64,000 nucleotides of DNA, taken from the NCBI RefSeq assembly GCF_003010965.1, contig NZ_PGGM01000001.1, positions 124,001 through 188,000 of the forward strand. Direction: 5' to 3'. The translations under genes were made by a program, and so were the position numbers. This DNA comes from Phyllobacterium sophorae. GTDB taxonomy: Bacteria > Pseudomonadota > Alphaproteobacteria > Rhizobiales > Rhizobiaceae. The notes below the pieces were generated by a model. The model did no database searches and was not told the origin of the DNA. It saw nothing but the letters and a program-made list of their open reading frames with translations. Of this stretch, positions 17,820-25,607 are shown in pieces; within the stretch, counting starts at the first letter, position 1, and every line of letters begins with the position of its first letter.

Positions 17820-17978
17820 ATGCCCATTACAACAATACTGATCATTATTCTCATTCTGGCGTTGATCGGTACTTTCCCGACTTGGCCGCATGCCAGAAAT
17901 TGGGGCTACGGTCCTTCTGGTCTGCTCGGCGTCGTACTGGTGATCTTTCTGATACTGCTGCTGATGGGTCGTATCTGA
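17820..17978 (+). CDS. DUF3309 small membrane protein
   Basis: A 52-residue protein beginning MPITTILIIILILALIG, with the conserved TFPTWPHARNWGYGPSGLLG centre and a second hydrophobic helix ending LLLMGRI. This is the DUF3309 family of two-helix inner membrane proteins, common in rhizobia and often stress-induced; function unknown. ATG 17820 follows a strong GGGAGGAAATA ribosome site; longer upstream frames are shadows. The EcfG-type promoter at 17758 supports general stress control. Confidence 0.88.
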   Translation: MPITTILIIILILALIGTFPTWPHARNWGYGPSGLLGVVLVIFLILLLMGRI

Positions 17979-18037
17979 TAAGTGTTTCTACAAACCCGAC
18001 AACTTTCGGGATCGATGTGAAAAAGGAGTTTTCTAAG

Positions 18038-18121
18038 ATGATGCGTGGTGTTTTGCTTTGGCTCATCGGTTTGCCGCTTCCGATTATTCTTATTCTGTGG
18101 CTGCTCGGCTATCTGTCTTGA
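18038..18121 (+). CDS. 27-residue single-helix membrane peptide
   Basis: A very short frame (start ATG 18038, or 18041) is preceded by AAAAGGAG with suitable spacing. It encodes one hydrophobic helix: MMRGVLLWLIGLPLPI followed by more Ile/Leu and ending GYLS. Similar tiny hydrophobic proteins occur beside DUF3309 genes in related bacteria, to my recollection. It lies 59 nt after the DUF3309 gene and probably shares its transcript. Confidence 0.6.
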   Translation: MMRGVLLWLIGLPLPIILILWLLGYLS

Positions 18122-18142
18122 GGGTCGTGCCCAAACCTGCAG

Positions 18143-18161
18143 CGCCGGCCTCTAGCCGGCG
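18143..18161 (+). terminator. Hairpin after the small membrane genes
   Basis: CGCCGGC (18143-18149) and GCCGGCG (18155-18161) form a 7-bp GC stem with a 5-nt loop, 21 nt after the 27-codon gene. The following TCTGAATAAAA is not T-rich, so terminator activity is uncertain. Confidence 0.45.
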
Positions 18162-18209
18162 TCTGAATAAAATCGTCCGATCGCAAACTTGCGACTGCCT
18201 GCATTGCAT

Positions 18210-18234
18210 GGAACAAATGGTCGGAATCCGCGTT
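18210..18234 (+). promoter_or_regulatory. EcfG-type promoter of the DUF883 gene
   Basis: GGAAC (18210-18214), 16 nt, CGTT (18231-18234): a full consensus match 41 nt upstream of the DUF883 start codon. Confidence 0.85.
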
Positions 18235-18274
18235 TCGCAACCGTATATCCCTGTTTTATCAAGGAGTTCTTCCC

Positions 18275-18613
18275 ATGGCCACTGTCTCTTCGAAAGTTCG
18301 CAAGGCAGTCGATGATGCGACTGACAATAACCCTGATTTGCAAGCGCAAGTTGCTGCATTGAAGGAAGACATTGCGAATATTGCAGCGACCCTCGCCAAA
18401 ATCGGCAAGAATTCCGCGAAGGACGCAACGCGCAGTGCGGCAAGTTCCTATGAAGCGGCAAAAGTACGGGGCGAAGAAACCTTCGAAGACATCCGCTCGC
18501 AGGCGCGTGAGCTTGAAGACCAGCTAGTGGAGACCGTTCGAGAAAATCCATTGACCACGCTGGCGGTCGCTGCCGGGGTTGGTTTTCTCCTGGCCCTGAT
18601 CGCCCGTCGCTGA
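18275..18613 (+). CDS. DUF883 (ElaB/YqjD-like) membrane-anchored protein
   Basis: The 112-residue protein has a long amphipathic, likely coiled-coil body (LQAQVAALKEDIANIAATLAKIG) and one C-terminal transmembrane helix (LTTLAVAAGVGFLLALIARR), the ElaB/YqjD/DUF883 layout. In E. coli YqjD anchors to the inner membrane and binds ribosomes in stationary phase. AAGGAG lies well placed before the ATG. A perfect EcfG-type promoter precedes it. The next gene starts 1 nt after its stop, giving a yqjD-yqjE-like pair. Confidence 0.88.
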   Translation: MATVSSKVRKAVDDATDNNPDLQAQVAALKEDIANIAATLAKIGKNSAKDATRSAASSYEAAKVRGEETFEDIRSQARELEDQLVETVRENPLTTLAVAAGVGFLLALIARR

Positions 18614-18614
18614 C

Positions 18615-19082
18615 ATGCTGAAACTATTGACCCCCCTTCTTACCAGCCTGGCGGCCGGCGAAGTTGGCTTGGCTGTCAGCCGGGCCAAACGCAGCGCGAT
18701 TTTCATGACCGCGATTGCCATTTTGGCAGCGATCGGCACGATTTTTTTGCTGCTCGCGGCTTACATCGTTCTTGCTGAGCGATACGGAGAAATGCACTCG
18801 GCTCTCATTCTGGCGGGCTGTGCATTTGGATTGGCAATTACCATCTATATCATCATGAAGATTTCTGACGCCGCTGCCCGGAAGCGTCAGCGTGAACGCG
18901 CAAAAATCGACACCTCGGCACTTCTGACCATAGCCGCTTTGGCGGCGGCGCCTGCGGTACTGCGTTCAAGGGGTCTGCTCATGCTGGCAGTACCGGTCAT
19001 CGCGTTTAGTGGCCTTTCCCTGCTGACAAAAAAGAAAAAGCGCCGCCCGGTGGATGACTCGTCATCGGGCGACGGTATTTGA
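18615..19082 (+). CDS. Membrane protein, YqjE-like position
   Basis: The 155-residue protein has at least two N-terminal transmembrane helices (IFMTAIAILAAIGTIFLLLAAY and ALILAGCAFGLAITIYIIM) and one or two weaker ones nearer the C-terminus, which ends in a Lys/Arg cluster (KKKKRRP). Its place directly after a DUF883 gene resembles the yqjD-yqjE pair, but I cannot confirm family membership. It is probably co-transcribed from the EcfG promoter at 18210. The last 21 nt overlap the end of the opposing histidine kinase gene. Confidence 0.65.
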   Translation: MLKLLTPLLTSLAAGEVGLAVSRAKRSAIFMTAIAILAAIGTIFLLLAAYIVLAERYGEMHSALILAGCAFGLAITIYIIMKISDAAARKRQRERAKIDTSALLTIAALAAAPAVLRSRGLLMLAVPVIAFSGLSLLTKKKKRRPVDDSSSGDGI

Positions 19083-20582
19083 GGTGTCCCCTATCGGCAT
19101 GGAGATCAACGCTTCCAGGCCGGTTTCAGGATAGCTCAATCTAACGCTGCTCGACAGCACCTTGTCCAGACTGCGCTCGATCAATCGTTCGCCGAGCCCC
19201 CGGGCATCCGGCGGCAGCACCTTGGGTCCATTGGCCTCGATCCAGTGGATAACGACGCGCGACGCGTTGAGACCAGCTTCCACCTGCCAGGACACGCGCA
19301 CGCGGCCACCGGCAACGGAAAGTGCGCCATGCCGCGCCGCATTCGTAGCGAGTTCATGCAATGCAATGCCGAGCCCCAGAGCGTGATCCGGCGGCAGCAC
19401 CATATCTTCTCCAGTAAGCTCGATTTGCTTCGGATCATGGATGGCATAAGGCTCTACCTGTCTGGCGATCAGGTCGATCAGACTGATCCCGCTCCATTCC
19501 CGATCAGAAAGCAGAGTGTGAGCCTCAGAGATGGCGCGTAAACGCCCCGAGAACGCCTCCATGAACTCGGCCGGATCTGACGAGCGGTTCAGCGTCTGCC
19601 TGGCCAGCGACTGCAACATTGCCAGTGTGTTTTTGACCCGGTGATTTAGCTCCCGCAAAAGGAGGCGGGTCTTTTCCGCCGCATTCTTTGTTTCGGTGAT
19701 ATCTATGTTCACACCGACGGCCACGATCGGCTTTCCCGCGGCATCCCGCTCGAAAATGCGCCCGCGACCAAGCAGCCATTGGCCGGACGAAGCAGCGCGG
19801 AATTCCCCCACATAGTCCTGATTTTGCACAAGAGCCCGAGTGAACGCGGATTTCATCGCCGGAAAATCGTCGGGATGCATTGCCCGGAACACATCTTCGC
19901 CGTTGACCGGATGGTCTGGACTTAAGCCGAGCATGGTATAGGCCATGCGGTTGCCTGTGAATTTGCCGGTTCGCAAATCCCAGACCCAACTGCCGACATT
20001 GCCAACCTCTAGAGCCATGGCGCCTTGGTCTTCGTCACGGTGCAGCGTCGCGATCGAATTTGCTCCGAGGCGAGCATCGCGTTTGAGCTCAATCAGAGCC
20101 GCCGCGAGACTTGCGAGCTGCAAAAGCTGGCTCTGATCTGCTTGGCCGAATTCGGTCCTCGGTTCGTTAGACATCACGCTCAAGGTGCCGACGCACATGT
20201 CTGAAACGTAAATCGGCGCCACAGCAACGAACCGCAGGTTCGGGGTGTGGGCAACAGCATCGATTTCAGCAAAGCGCACGTCTTCGCCGGCGTTTAGGAC
20301 CACCAGACAATTCTTCTCAGGGCCGGCAAGTGCGCTCGCTTCGATGACCCATATGTTCAACGCGCCAGATTCCCCGGCATGAGACAGGATCTGGCTGCGT
20401 CGCTCGTCCACCAACGAGATTTGTGCAATCTGACTGCCCGACATCGAAAGTGCGAGTTTTGCCAGATTGTCCAGGTCGCGGTCCCCTTGAACGTCAAGCA
20501 ATTTCAGGGTCGAAAGAACGTCATGGCGAGACGGCTCCGCTAGAAATACCAAGGCACCTTGGGGAATATCGTTCGATCTCAT
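19062..20582 (-). CDS. HWE-family sensor histidine kinase (GAF-PAS)
   Basis: About 506 residues, soluble. An N-terminal GAF-like domain (residues 20-170) is followed by a PAS domain (GNVGSWVWDLRTGKFTGN to VGVNIDITETK) and an HWE kinase core. The phosphorylated His is in LLRELNHRVKNTLAML (about residue 314) and the ATP-binding N box is HELATNAARHGA. HWE kinases are the typical inputs to PhyR, and the phyR locus is 4 kb away. ATG 20582 is preferred to a GTG at 20588. A perfect EcfG-type promoter at 20645-20669 suggests the kinase is itself part of the regulon, giving feedback. Confidence 0.88.
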   Translation of the reverse strand: MRSNDIPQGALVFLAEPSRHDVLSTLKLLDVQGDRDLDNLAKLALSMSGSQIAQISLVDERRSQILSHAGESGALNIWVIEASALAGPEKNCLVVLNAGEDVRFAEIDAVAHTPNLRFVAVAPIYVSDMCVGTLSVMSNEPRTEFGQADQSQLLQLASLAAALIELKRDARLGANSIATLHRDEDQGAMALEVGNVGSWVWDLRTGKFTGNRMAYTMLGLSPDHPVNGEDVFRAMHPDDFPAMKSAFTRALVQNQDYVGEFRAASSGQWLLGRGRIFERDAAGKPIVAVGVNIDITETKNAAEKTRLLLRELNHRVKNTLAMLQSLARQTLNRSSDPAEFMEAFSGRLRAISEAHTLLSDREWSGISLIDLIARQVEPYAIHDPKQIELTGEDMVLPPDHALGLGIALHELATNAARHGALSVAGGRVRVSWQVEAGLNASRVVIHWIEANGPKVLPPDARGLGERLIERSLDKVLSSSVRLSYPETGLEALISMPIGDTSNTVAR

Positions 20583-20644
20583 GACCACCTGACGTCTCTT
20601 CGTGAGCCGTCCTTACTCCGACCGTTTACATGTCTTCGGTCATC

Positions 20645-20669
20645 AACGCGACCACTTGTGCATTGTTCC
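20645..20669 (-). promoter_or_regulatory. EcfG-type promoter of the HWE kinase gene
   Basis: On the minus strand GGAAC (20669-20665), 16 nt, CGTT (20648-20645). A full match, 63 nt upstream of the kinase start and back to back with the plus-strand promoter at 20676. Confidence 0.85.
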
Positions 20670-20675
20670 TTGCCG

Positions 20676-20700
20676 GGAACATTTAATCGCCAGCCACGTT
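20676..20700 (+). promoter_or_regulatory. EcfG-type promoter of the 73-codon gene
   Basis: GGAAC (20676-20680), 16 nt, CGTT (20697-20700). Transcription would begin near 20707, which makes ATG 20716 an unlikely start and favours ATG 20731. Confidence 0.85.
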
Positions 20701-20730
20701 TCCCCTCTGCGATAGATGGAGAACGATGAC

Positions 20731-20952
20731 ATGCTCGAAGCAAACGACATTCTTGCCGATTCCGGGCTGAGCAGAGCGGAGAAGATTGCCAAACTGGAAG
20801 AACTGTTGAGCGAAGCGCGTGGCTTGCAGCGGGCAGCGACAGAGGGCGGCATGGATCCGGATGATGGCGTGACGAGAAACCTGCGCGATATTGAATTGGC
20901 GCTCGACCGATTGAACGCCGAGCATTCCACATCCGGCGCAGCAACACTCTGA
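20731..20952 (+). CDS. Small acidic hypothetical protein under EcfG-type promoter
   Basis: A 73-residue, mostly helical, acidic protein (ILADSGLSRAEKIAKLEEL, later RNLRDIELALDRLNAEH). No family, membrane segment or signal peptide is recognised. ATG 20731 is chosen because GGAGAA lies 8 nt upstream and the EcfG-type promoter would place the transcript start only about 9 nt before the alternative ATG 20716. It lies between two sensor kinases and ends 2 nt from the stop of the second. Its position suggests a stress-response accessory role, which is inference. Confidence 0.7.
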   Translation: MLEANDILADSGLSRAEKIAKLEELLSEARGLQRAATEGGMDPDDGVTRNLRDIELALDRLNAEHSTSGAATL

Positions 20953-20954
20953 AA

Positions 20955-22391
20955 TCATCCTTCGGCATCTTGTTCCAATGATTGCTGCGGCTTTACCTCA
21001 GACAAGGAGGGGAAATCGACTGTCACGATTGTACCGCCTTCGCCATTGGCAGCGTACTTAACCGAACCACCAAACTGATGGCAAAGCTGATTGACGATCA
21101 CCGTTCCCAGGCCTGCGCCGCTAGGTTTGCGCGGTTTCTTTTGAAGCCCAACTCCGGTGTCGGCGATCTTGAGCTTCAGTACTCCATTTTCTCCCGGCGC
21201 CAGGTTTATATGGATTTGCCCTGATCTTTTGCCGGGAAAAGCGTGTTTAATGGCATTCATCGTCAGCTCGCCAATGATGATGCCGAGTGTTGTCGCGTCA
21301 CGAGAGCTGAGTTCTATCGGCGCCAGATCCGACTGGATGTCAATCTTGCGGTCATGCGCATTGGATTCCTTGATATCGGCGATGACGTCCGGCAAATATT
21401 CGTCTGTCCGGACGGTCTCGTGATCCTTTCCCAGCCGAAGCCGCCTGTGGGCGGAGGATATCATCTGGATCCGATCACGGGCAGCTCCTAGCGCCGCCCG
21501 GGTTTCTTCCGAGGAGCCGTCCCGCATCTGAATGCCGAGCAGAGAAGAAACCGTGGCCAGTGAATTTCCAATGCGGTGATCCGAATCCTGCAATAATGTT
21601 TCGACACGCTCTCTTTCCCTTGTCGCGACAAGCATCGCCTTTTCCAGTTCCGACGTGCGGTCCCGCACCATCTCCTCGAGTACCGACTTTTCCGACAGAA
21701 GGACGGATTGACCCTCCGCGAGCCTGCGCACATAGCGCCTGGTGCGGCTCGCAAGAATGTAAGCGAGAATGAGCGCACCCCCGAGAGAGGAGACCGATGC
21801 TATCGTGAGCCAGCTTCTCATACTGTTCATAGCGATGTTTCGGTCGACCAGCCGGCGATCCTCTTCGCCGAGAAAACTGTTCACGGTCTTATTGATTTCA
21901 TCCAGCTGACCGATACCAAATGTGGGTCCGAGAGAGGCCAGCGCATCAGCACGCTTACCGCTGAGGGCAAGCGCAATCGCCGCTTCGACCGCTGCCTGTT
22001 TTTCCTTTGCCAGATCATGAATTCGGGTTGCCATGGCCTGTTGCCGGGCATTGCCCTTCGTCATTTCCCCTAGAGTATTGAGACTCTCGGTGAGCCTTGC
22101 CGTTGCGTTTTTATAGAGATCGAGGAAGCCCGTATCTTGGGTCAGTAGAAATCCACGTTGATTGCTATGGGCTTCGTTCAAAAGGGCAAGTGAACTATAC
22201 GCCTGCTCGCGCACCCGGTAAGTCGCGATGACATCATCAATCTGGTTGTTGAAACTGCGCGCCAAAATGATCGTCGAAGCGGCCGATCCAATAATCAGGC
22301 CAAGCGAAAGGATGATCGCCAGGCCCCGCAACGGCCGTTGCGAGAGGTTCATTTGAATTCTCTGCCACCACAGCAAATCATCATTCTCCAT
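20955..22391 (-). CDS. CHASE3 / HisKA_2 membrane sensor histidine kinase
   Basis: The 478-residue protein has a transmembrane helix at about 22-44, a periplasmic CHASE3-like sensor (residues 45-190, with NEAHSNQRGFLLTQD), a second helix at 195-214, a coiled-coil linker and a HisKA_2 core. The phosphorylated His is His272 in DSDHRIGNSLATVSSLL; ATP-binding motifs follow (GELTMNAIKHAF, DTGVGL, GLGTVIVNQL). Kinases of this type commonly signal to PhyR in alphaproteobacteria. CHASE3 senses an unknown extracytoplasmic cue. No EcfG-type promoter was found upstream. Confidence 0.88.
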   Translation of the reverse strand: MENDDLLWWQRIQMNLSQRPLRGLAIILSLGLIIGSAASTIILARSFNNQIDDVIATYRVREQAYSSLALLNEAHSNQRGFLLTQDTGFLDLYKNATARLTESLNTLGEMTKGNARQQAMATRIHDLAKEKQAAVEAAIALALSGKRADALASLGPTFGIGQLDEINKTVNSFLGEEDRRLVDRNIAMNSMRSWLTIASVSSLGGALILAYILASRTRRYVRRLAEGQSVLLSEKSVLEEMVRDRTSELEKAMLVATRERERVETLLQDSDHRIGNSLATVSSLLGIQMRDGSSEETRAALGAARDRIQMISSAHRRLRLGKDHETVRTDEYLPDVIADIKESNAHDRKIDIQSDLAPIELSSRDATTLGIIIGELTMNAIKHAFPGKRSGQIHINLAPGENGVLKLKIADTGVGLQKKPRKPSGAGLGTVIVNQLCHQFGGSVKYAANGEGGTIVTVDFPSLSEVKPQQSLEQDAEG

Positions 22392-22528
22392 CTTGCCAAG
22401 AAAATCTCCTTCAATTGCATCCTTTAACTGCCCGCAAGCTGGGTTCAGGACCGGAAACGGTTACGCCTCTACTCGCATCTTCTTGCCGTTTCAGGCGCCA
22501 TGGTTGTTCCTGTGAACAGGTCCTGCCC

Positions 22529-23314
22529 TCAGATATATGGTCGGGGCGTAGCAGGCAAACCCTGCCATTTCGACATTTCCAGAAGCACATTTTCATCAAG
22601 AACTTCACACCCGCGGTCAAGCCAGCGCAGGGCGCCGCGGACGGAAAGCTTCTTCAGTGTCTTGTTGGTGTGGACGATGGACAGGCCGAGTGTATCAGCA
22701 ACATGTTGTTGTTTAAGCGGTATTATCAACTTGTTGGTCTTGACCATCCCTACCGATTTGGCGCGCTGGAAAAGGAAAGCGAACAGATAGGCCGCTCGCT
22801 CCATTGCAGTGCGCCTGCCCACGCTCAACAGTATTTCATCCAGCATCTGCTCCTCGCGTGAGGCAATCCAGGTTATGTCATAGGCGAGATTGGGAAAGCT
22901 GCGGAATAGATTTGGCAGCTTGTCGCGTTGGAACACACAAAGGATCATCGGTGACAGCGCCTCAATTGAATGCGCCATCTCCTTCATAATGGATCCCTGC
23001 AGACCGATCAGGTCCCCCGGCAAAACGTAGTTCAGGATTTGCCGGCGGCCGTCTTCCAGCGTCTTGTAGCGAAAGCCCCAACCGGAGAGCACCGTAAACA
23101 GATGCGCACTGTTGGCGCCTTCCACAAGAACTGTGGTTCCGGCGTCCGCAACGAGTTCCCCCGTTTTGAACTCGGAAAGGAAAGACACTTCTTCCTTTTC
23201 ATGCGGCTGCAGGTGCGGAAAGCCCTGTAGCGGACATTTAGCACAGGGATACTGCCGTGCCGCCGATGCTGTCGTGGGTTTCATTGGGCCGCTCAGTTCT
23301 GGATCACAGCGCAC
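22529..23314 (-). CDS. Crp/Fnr family transcriptional regulator
   Basis: The 261-residue protein has a cyclic-nucleotide-binding-like beta roll (residues 45-150: VEGANSAHLFTVLSGWGFRYKTLEDGRRQILNYVLPGDLIGLQG) and a C-terminal winged helix (LKQQHVADTLGLSIVHTNKTLKKL). An N-terminal CAKC pair is present, but the remaining cysteines needed for an FNR iron-sulfur cluster are not seen. A second start at residue 11 (MKPTTAS) is possible. Genes of this type are often found near rhizobial stress regulators; the effector is unknown. It is divergent from the receiver gene. Confidence 0.85.
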   Translation of the reverse strand: MRCDPELSGPMKPTTASAARQYPCAKCPLQGFPHLQPHEKEEVSFLSEFKTGELVADAGTTVLVEGANSAHLFTVLSGWGFRYKTLEDGRRQILNYVLPGDLIGLQGSIMKEMAHSIEALSPMILCVFQRDKLPNLFRSFPNLAYDITWIASREEQMLDEILLSVGRRTAMERAAYLFAFLFQRAKSVGMVKTNKLIIPLKQQHVADTLGLSIVHTNKTLKKLSVRGALRWLDRGCEVLDENVLLEMSKWQGLPATPRPYI

Positions 23315-23425
23315 GCTATCATGTCGCCTGTGATTTGCCGTAAGTTTCTTTGCAATTGGTATGTCTTAGTTAAATGACACGTCCTGGTCGGTCTGCGCAT
23401 AAAAACTTTTTAAGGAGCAGATGAC

Positions 23426-23836
23426 ATGGGATTGATCGGCATGCGGCTTCTGGTTCTGGAGGATGAATATCTGATAGGGTTGGAACTCGAGCGCATAGCG
23501 GAAGAATGCGGCGCACGTTCCGTTCATCTGGTATCGGCCGTTGACGAGTTGCTTGGCTGGATTGACAGCGATGCCGTGTGTGACATTGCCATCCTTGAGG
23601 TCCAGGCCCGCGGCCTGTCGTCGCTGGAGGCAGCCTTCCTGTTGCAGCAAAGCGGAATCCCGATTGTCTTTACCACGGCCTATGACCAGCAACTATCCGG
23701 AATTACCGGCTTTCCCGGCGTTCCAGTCGTCGAAAAGCCTTACGGGAAAACCCAGATCCTGCAGGCGGTCCGCTTGGCACTCGGCGCCAATCAATTTGCG
23801 CCCAAGCAAAATGGCCCCTCAGGCGAACTTGTTTGA
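23426..23836 (+). CDS. Single-domain receiver with Glu at the phospho-acceptor site
   Basis: A stand-alone CheY-like receiver of 136 residues. The acidic pocket (LEDEY, Asp13), the conserved Thr (FTTAYD, about 84) and Lys104 (VVEKPY) are all present, but the phospho-acceptor position reads AILEVQ, so Glu58 (codon GAG) replaces Asp. Such a protein cannot be phosphorylated in the usual way and may mimic the active state. AAGGAG precedes the ATG. Its last 18 nt overlap the 3' end of ecfG on the other strand. A role in the PhyR pathway is suggested by position only. Confidence 0.82.
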   Translation: MGLIGMRLLVLEDEYLIGLELERIAEECGARSVHLVSAVDELLGWIDSDAVCDIAILEVQARGLSSLEAAFLLQQSGIPIVFTTAYDQQLSGITGFPGVPVVEKPYGKTQILQAVRLALGANQFAPKQNGPSGELV

Positions 23837-24370
23837 TGTTACCTGCGTGGCAATCGAATCTGGACCATAGTCCACTTCCCCCTCGACTTCGAGCAGTTCC
23901 TGCAATCGCGTCCGCGCACGGCTAACACGACTCTTGATGGTTCCGACAGCGCACGAGCAAATTTCGGCAGCCTCTTCGTAGGAAAAGCCCGAGGCTCCGA
24001 CGAGAATAATCGCTTCACGCTGGTCATCAGGGAGCTTTTCAAGCGCTTTGCGAAAATCTTGCAGGTCAAGGGAGCCATATTGCGCGGGATGGACAGATAG
24101 TTGTTCGGTGAAAATGCCATCTGAATCCTGGACCTCGCGTCCGCGCTTGCGCATTTGGCTATAGAATTCATTCCTAAGGATCGTGAATAGCCATGCCTTG
24201 ATATTGGTGCCAGGTTCAAATGAATCCTGCTTTGCCCATGCCTTCATGATCGTGTCCTGCACGAGATCATCGGCTCTGTCGGGGTTACCAATCAGCGAGA
24301 CGGCAAATGCCCTGAGCTTGGGCAGCGACGCGATCAGGTCTCTTTTGAAATCAGTCGATTCATGTACCAT
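23819..24370 (-). CDS. ecfG: RNA polymerase sigma factor EcfG (general stress)
   Basis: The 183-residue ECF sigma factor has region 2 (DRADDLVQDTIMKAWAKQDSF then TNIKAWLFTILRNEFYS) and region 4 (LEKLPDDQREAIILVGASGFSYEEAAEICSCAVGTIKSRVSRAR). It belongs to the EcfG group, which directs transcription from GGAAC-N16-CGTT promoters. NepR holds it inactive; phosphorylated PhyR releases it. nepR lies 12 nt upstream in the same orientation and phyR is divergent, the standard arrangement. The many matching promoters nearby are its likely targets. Its tail overlaps the receiver gene by 18 nt. Confidence 0.95.
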   Translation of the reverse strand: MVHESTDFKRDLIASLPKLRAFAVSLIGNPDRADDLVQDTIMKAWAKQDSFEPGTNIKAWLFTILRNEFYSQMRKRGREVQDSDGIFTEQLSVHPAQYGSLDLQDFRKALEKLPDDQREAIILVGASGFSYEEAAEICSCAVGTIKSRVSRARTRLQELLEVEGEVDYGPDSIATQVTSNKFA

Positions 24371-24382
24371 TCAGCGGCCTGT

Positions 24383-24586
24383 TTATTTGGACATATGCGC
24401 ATGGTTGCGTTCAGCCTCATCGAGCTTTTCAAGTAGATCCAGAAAACGAGCCGGGATTTCCTCCTCCTGTACCGATGCATAGAGAGCACGCAATTTCAGA
24501 CCAATTTCTGTCTCAGCGTTTTTGATATCGCGGCGACGGACCCGCGCCTTTTCAGGCGCGTCAGAGGGATTGTTTTTTGCGTTCAT
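24383..24586 (-). CDS. nepR: Anti-sigma factor NepR
   Basis: The 67-residue protein has the NepR core of two short helices (IGLKLRALYASVQEEEIPARFLDLLEKLDEAE) flanked by flexible basic and polar ends. NepR binds EcfG in unstressed cells and moves to the sigma-like domain of phosphorylated PhyR under stress. It is the first gene of the nepR-ecfG pair, divergent from phyR. A possible EcfG-type promoter on the minus strand (GGAAC at 24670-24666) has a poor -10 (TATT), so autoregulation of this pair is less certain than for phyR. Confidence 0.93.
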   Translation of the reverse strand: MNAKNNPSDAPEKARVRRRDIKNAETEIGLKLRALYASVQEEEIPARFLDLLEKLDEAERNHAHMSK

Positions 24587-24677
24587 TATAAAATCTTTGC
24601 TGGTGGTTCGTCGCGGCGTTGGTCATAAGGCACATTAATGAGCACAATACTTGATCCAACGAAAAGTTCCGTTGCGG

Positions 24678-24702
24678 GGAACTTTTTTTTTACGAATGTG
24701 TT
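24678..24702 (+). promoter_or_regulatory. EcfG-type promoter of phyR
   Basis: GGAAC (24678-24682), 16 nt including a run of nine T, then TGTT (24699-24702), 76 nt before phyR. An opposing GTTCC at 24666-24670 forms an inverted pair with it, as at 20665-20680. Confidence 0.75.
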
Positions 24703-24777
24703 TCTGGTCGTAACTCATTTATTATTGGCTCCAATACCTACCTTCAATGACCACCGGAGAACAGGGAACCCCTCATA

Positions 24778-25572
24778 ATGTCATTATCCACCCGGATAGC
24801 CCCGCATCTACCCTACCTTCGCCGTTTTGCCCGCGCCATTACCGGTTCTCAATCTTCCGGCGATGCTTATGTGGCGGCAACACTGGAAATCCTCATAGCC
24901 GATGTCTCACTATTCCCTGAAACGCCATCGGATCGGGTCAGCCTTTACAAGCTGCTGATCAAACATTTCAACTCAGTCAATGTTCGCCCGCTGGAATTGC
25001 AGTCGGAGTATGGCTGGGAAAAACATGCGGCCGCGAACCTGACCGTCATCGCGCCGAAAGCCCGTCAGGCTTTTTTGCTGGTCAGCCTCGAAGGTTTCAG
25101 CCAAGCCGAAACGATGGAGATTCTCGAAGTCACGGAAACTGAGCTATATGCGCTGCTCGATGAGGCATCGGTCGGAATTTCCAAACAGATTGCTACCGAT
25201 ATTCTGATCATTGAGGACGAACCTCTGATCGCGATGGACATCGAGCATATGGTTGAGAGCCTCGGCCATCGCGTTGTCGGCATTGCGCGCACCCGCGACG
25301 AGGCATTGAGCCTCTATTCTGCGACCCGTCCGAGTATGATCCTGGCTGATATTCAGTTGGCCGACGGAAGCTCCGGTATTGATGCGGTGAACAATATTCT
25401 TAGTCTGGATGCGGTCCCCGTGATCTTCATCACGGCGTTCCCCGAGCGGTTGCTGACGGGCGAGCGGCCGGAACCAACGTTTCTCGTGACGAAGCCCTTC
25501 AATCCAGACATGGTGAAGGCTCTTATCACACAGGCTTTGTTCTTCAAGGAGAGCAGCAAGGCAAAAGTATGA
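24778..25572 (+). CDS. phyR: Stress response regulator PhyR
   Basis: The 264-residue protein joins an N-terminal sigma-like domain (residues 1-130, EcfG-mimicking, with RQAFLLVSLEGFSQAETMEIL) to a C-terminal receiver (ILIIEDEPLIAMDIEHM, phospho-acceptor Asp191 in MILADIQLADG, Thr in VIFITAFPE, Lys in VTKPF). Phosphorylation exposes the sigma-like domain, which captures NepR and frees EcfG. The promoter at 24678 suggests positive feedback. Neighbouring HWE/HisKA_2 kinases are the likely phosphate donors, by family knowledge. Confidence 0.95.
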   Translation: MSLSTRIAPHLPYLRRFARAITGSQSSGDAYVAATLEILIADVSLFPETPSDRVSLYKLLIKHFNSVNVRPLELQSEYGWEKHAAANLTVIAPKARQAFLLVSLEGFSQAETMEILEVTETELYALLDEASVGISKQIATDILIIEDEPLIAMDIEHMVESLGHRVVGIARTRDEALSLYSATRPSMILADIQLADGSSGIDAVNNILSLDAVPVIFITAFPERLLTGERPEPTFLVTKPFNPDMVKALITQALFFKESSKAKV

Positions 25573-25607
25573 AACAATAACATTCATGCATCTTCTTCGT
25601 TAGCCCG

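Noticed and set aside
22529-23314. An FNR-type oxygen-sensing iron-sulfur cluster in the Crp/Fnr protein
   Set aside because: Only one CxxC pair lies near the N-terminus; the further cysteines needed are not in place.
24646-24670. An EcfG promoter for nepR-ecfG on the minus strand
   Set aside because: GGAAC is present at 24670-24666, but the -10 at the 16-nt spacing reads TATT, too far from CGTT to list as a site.
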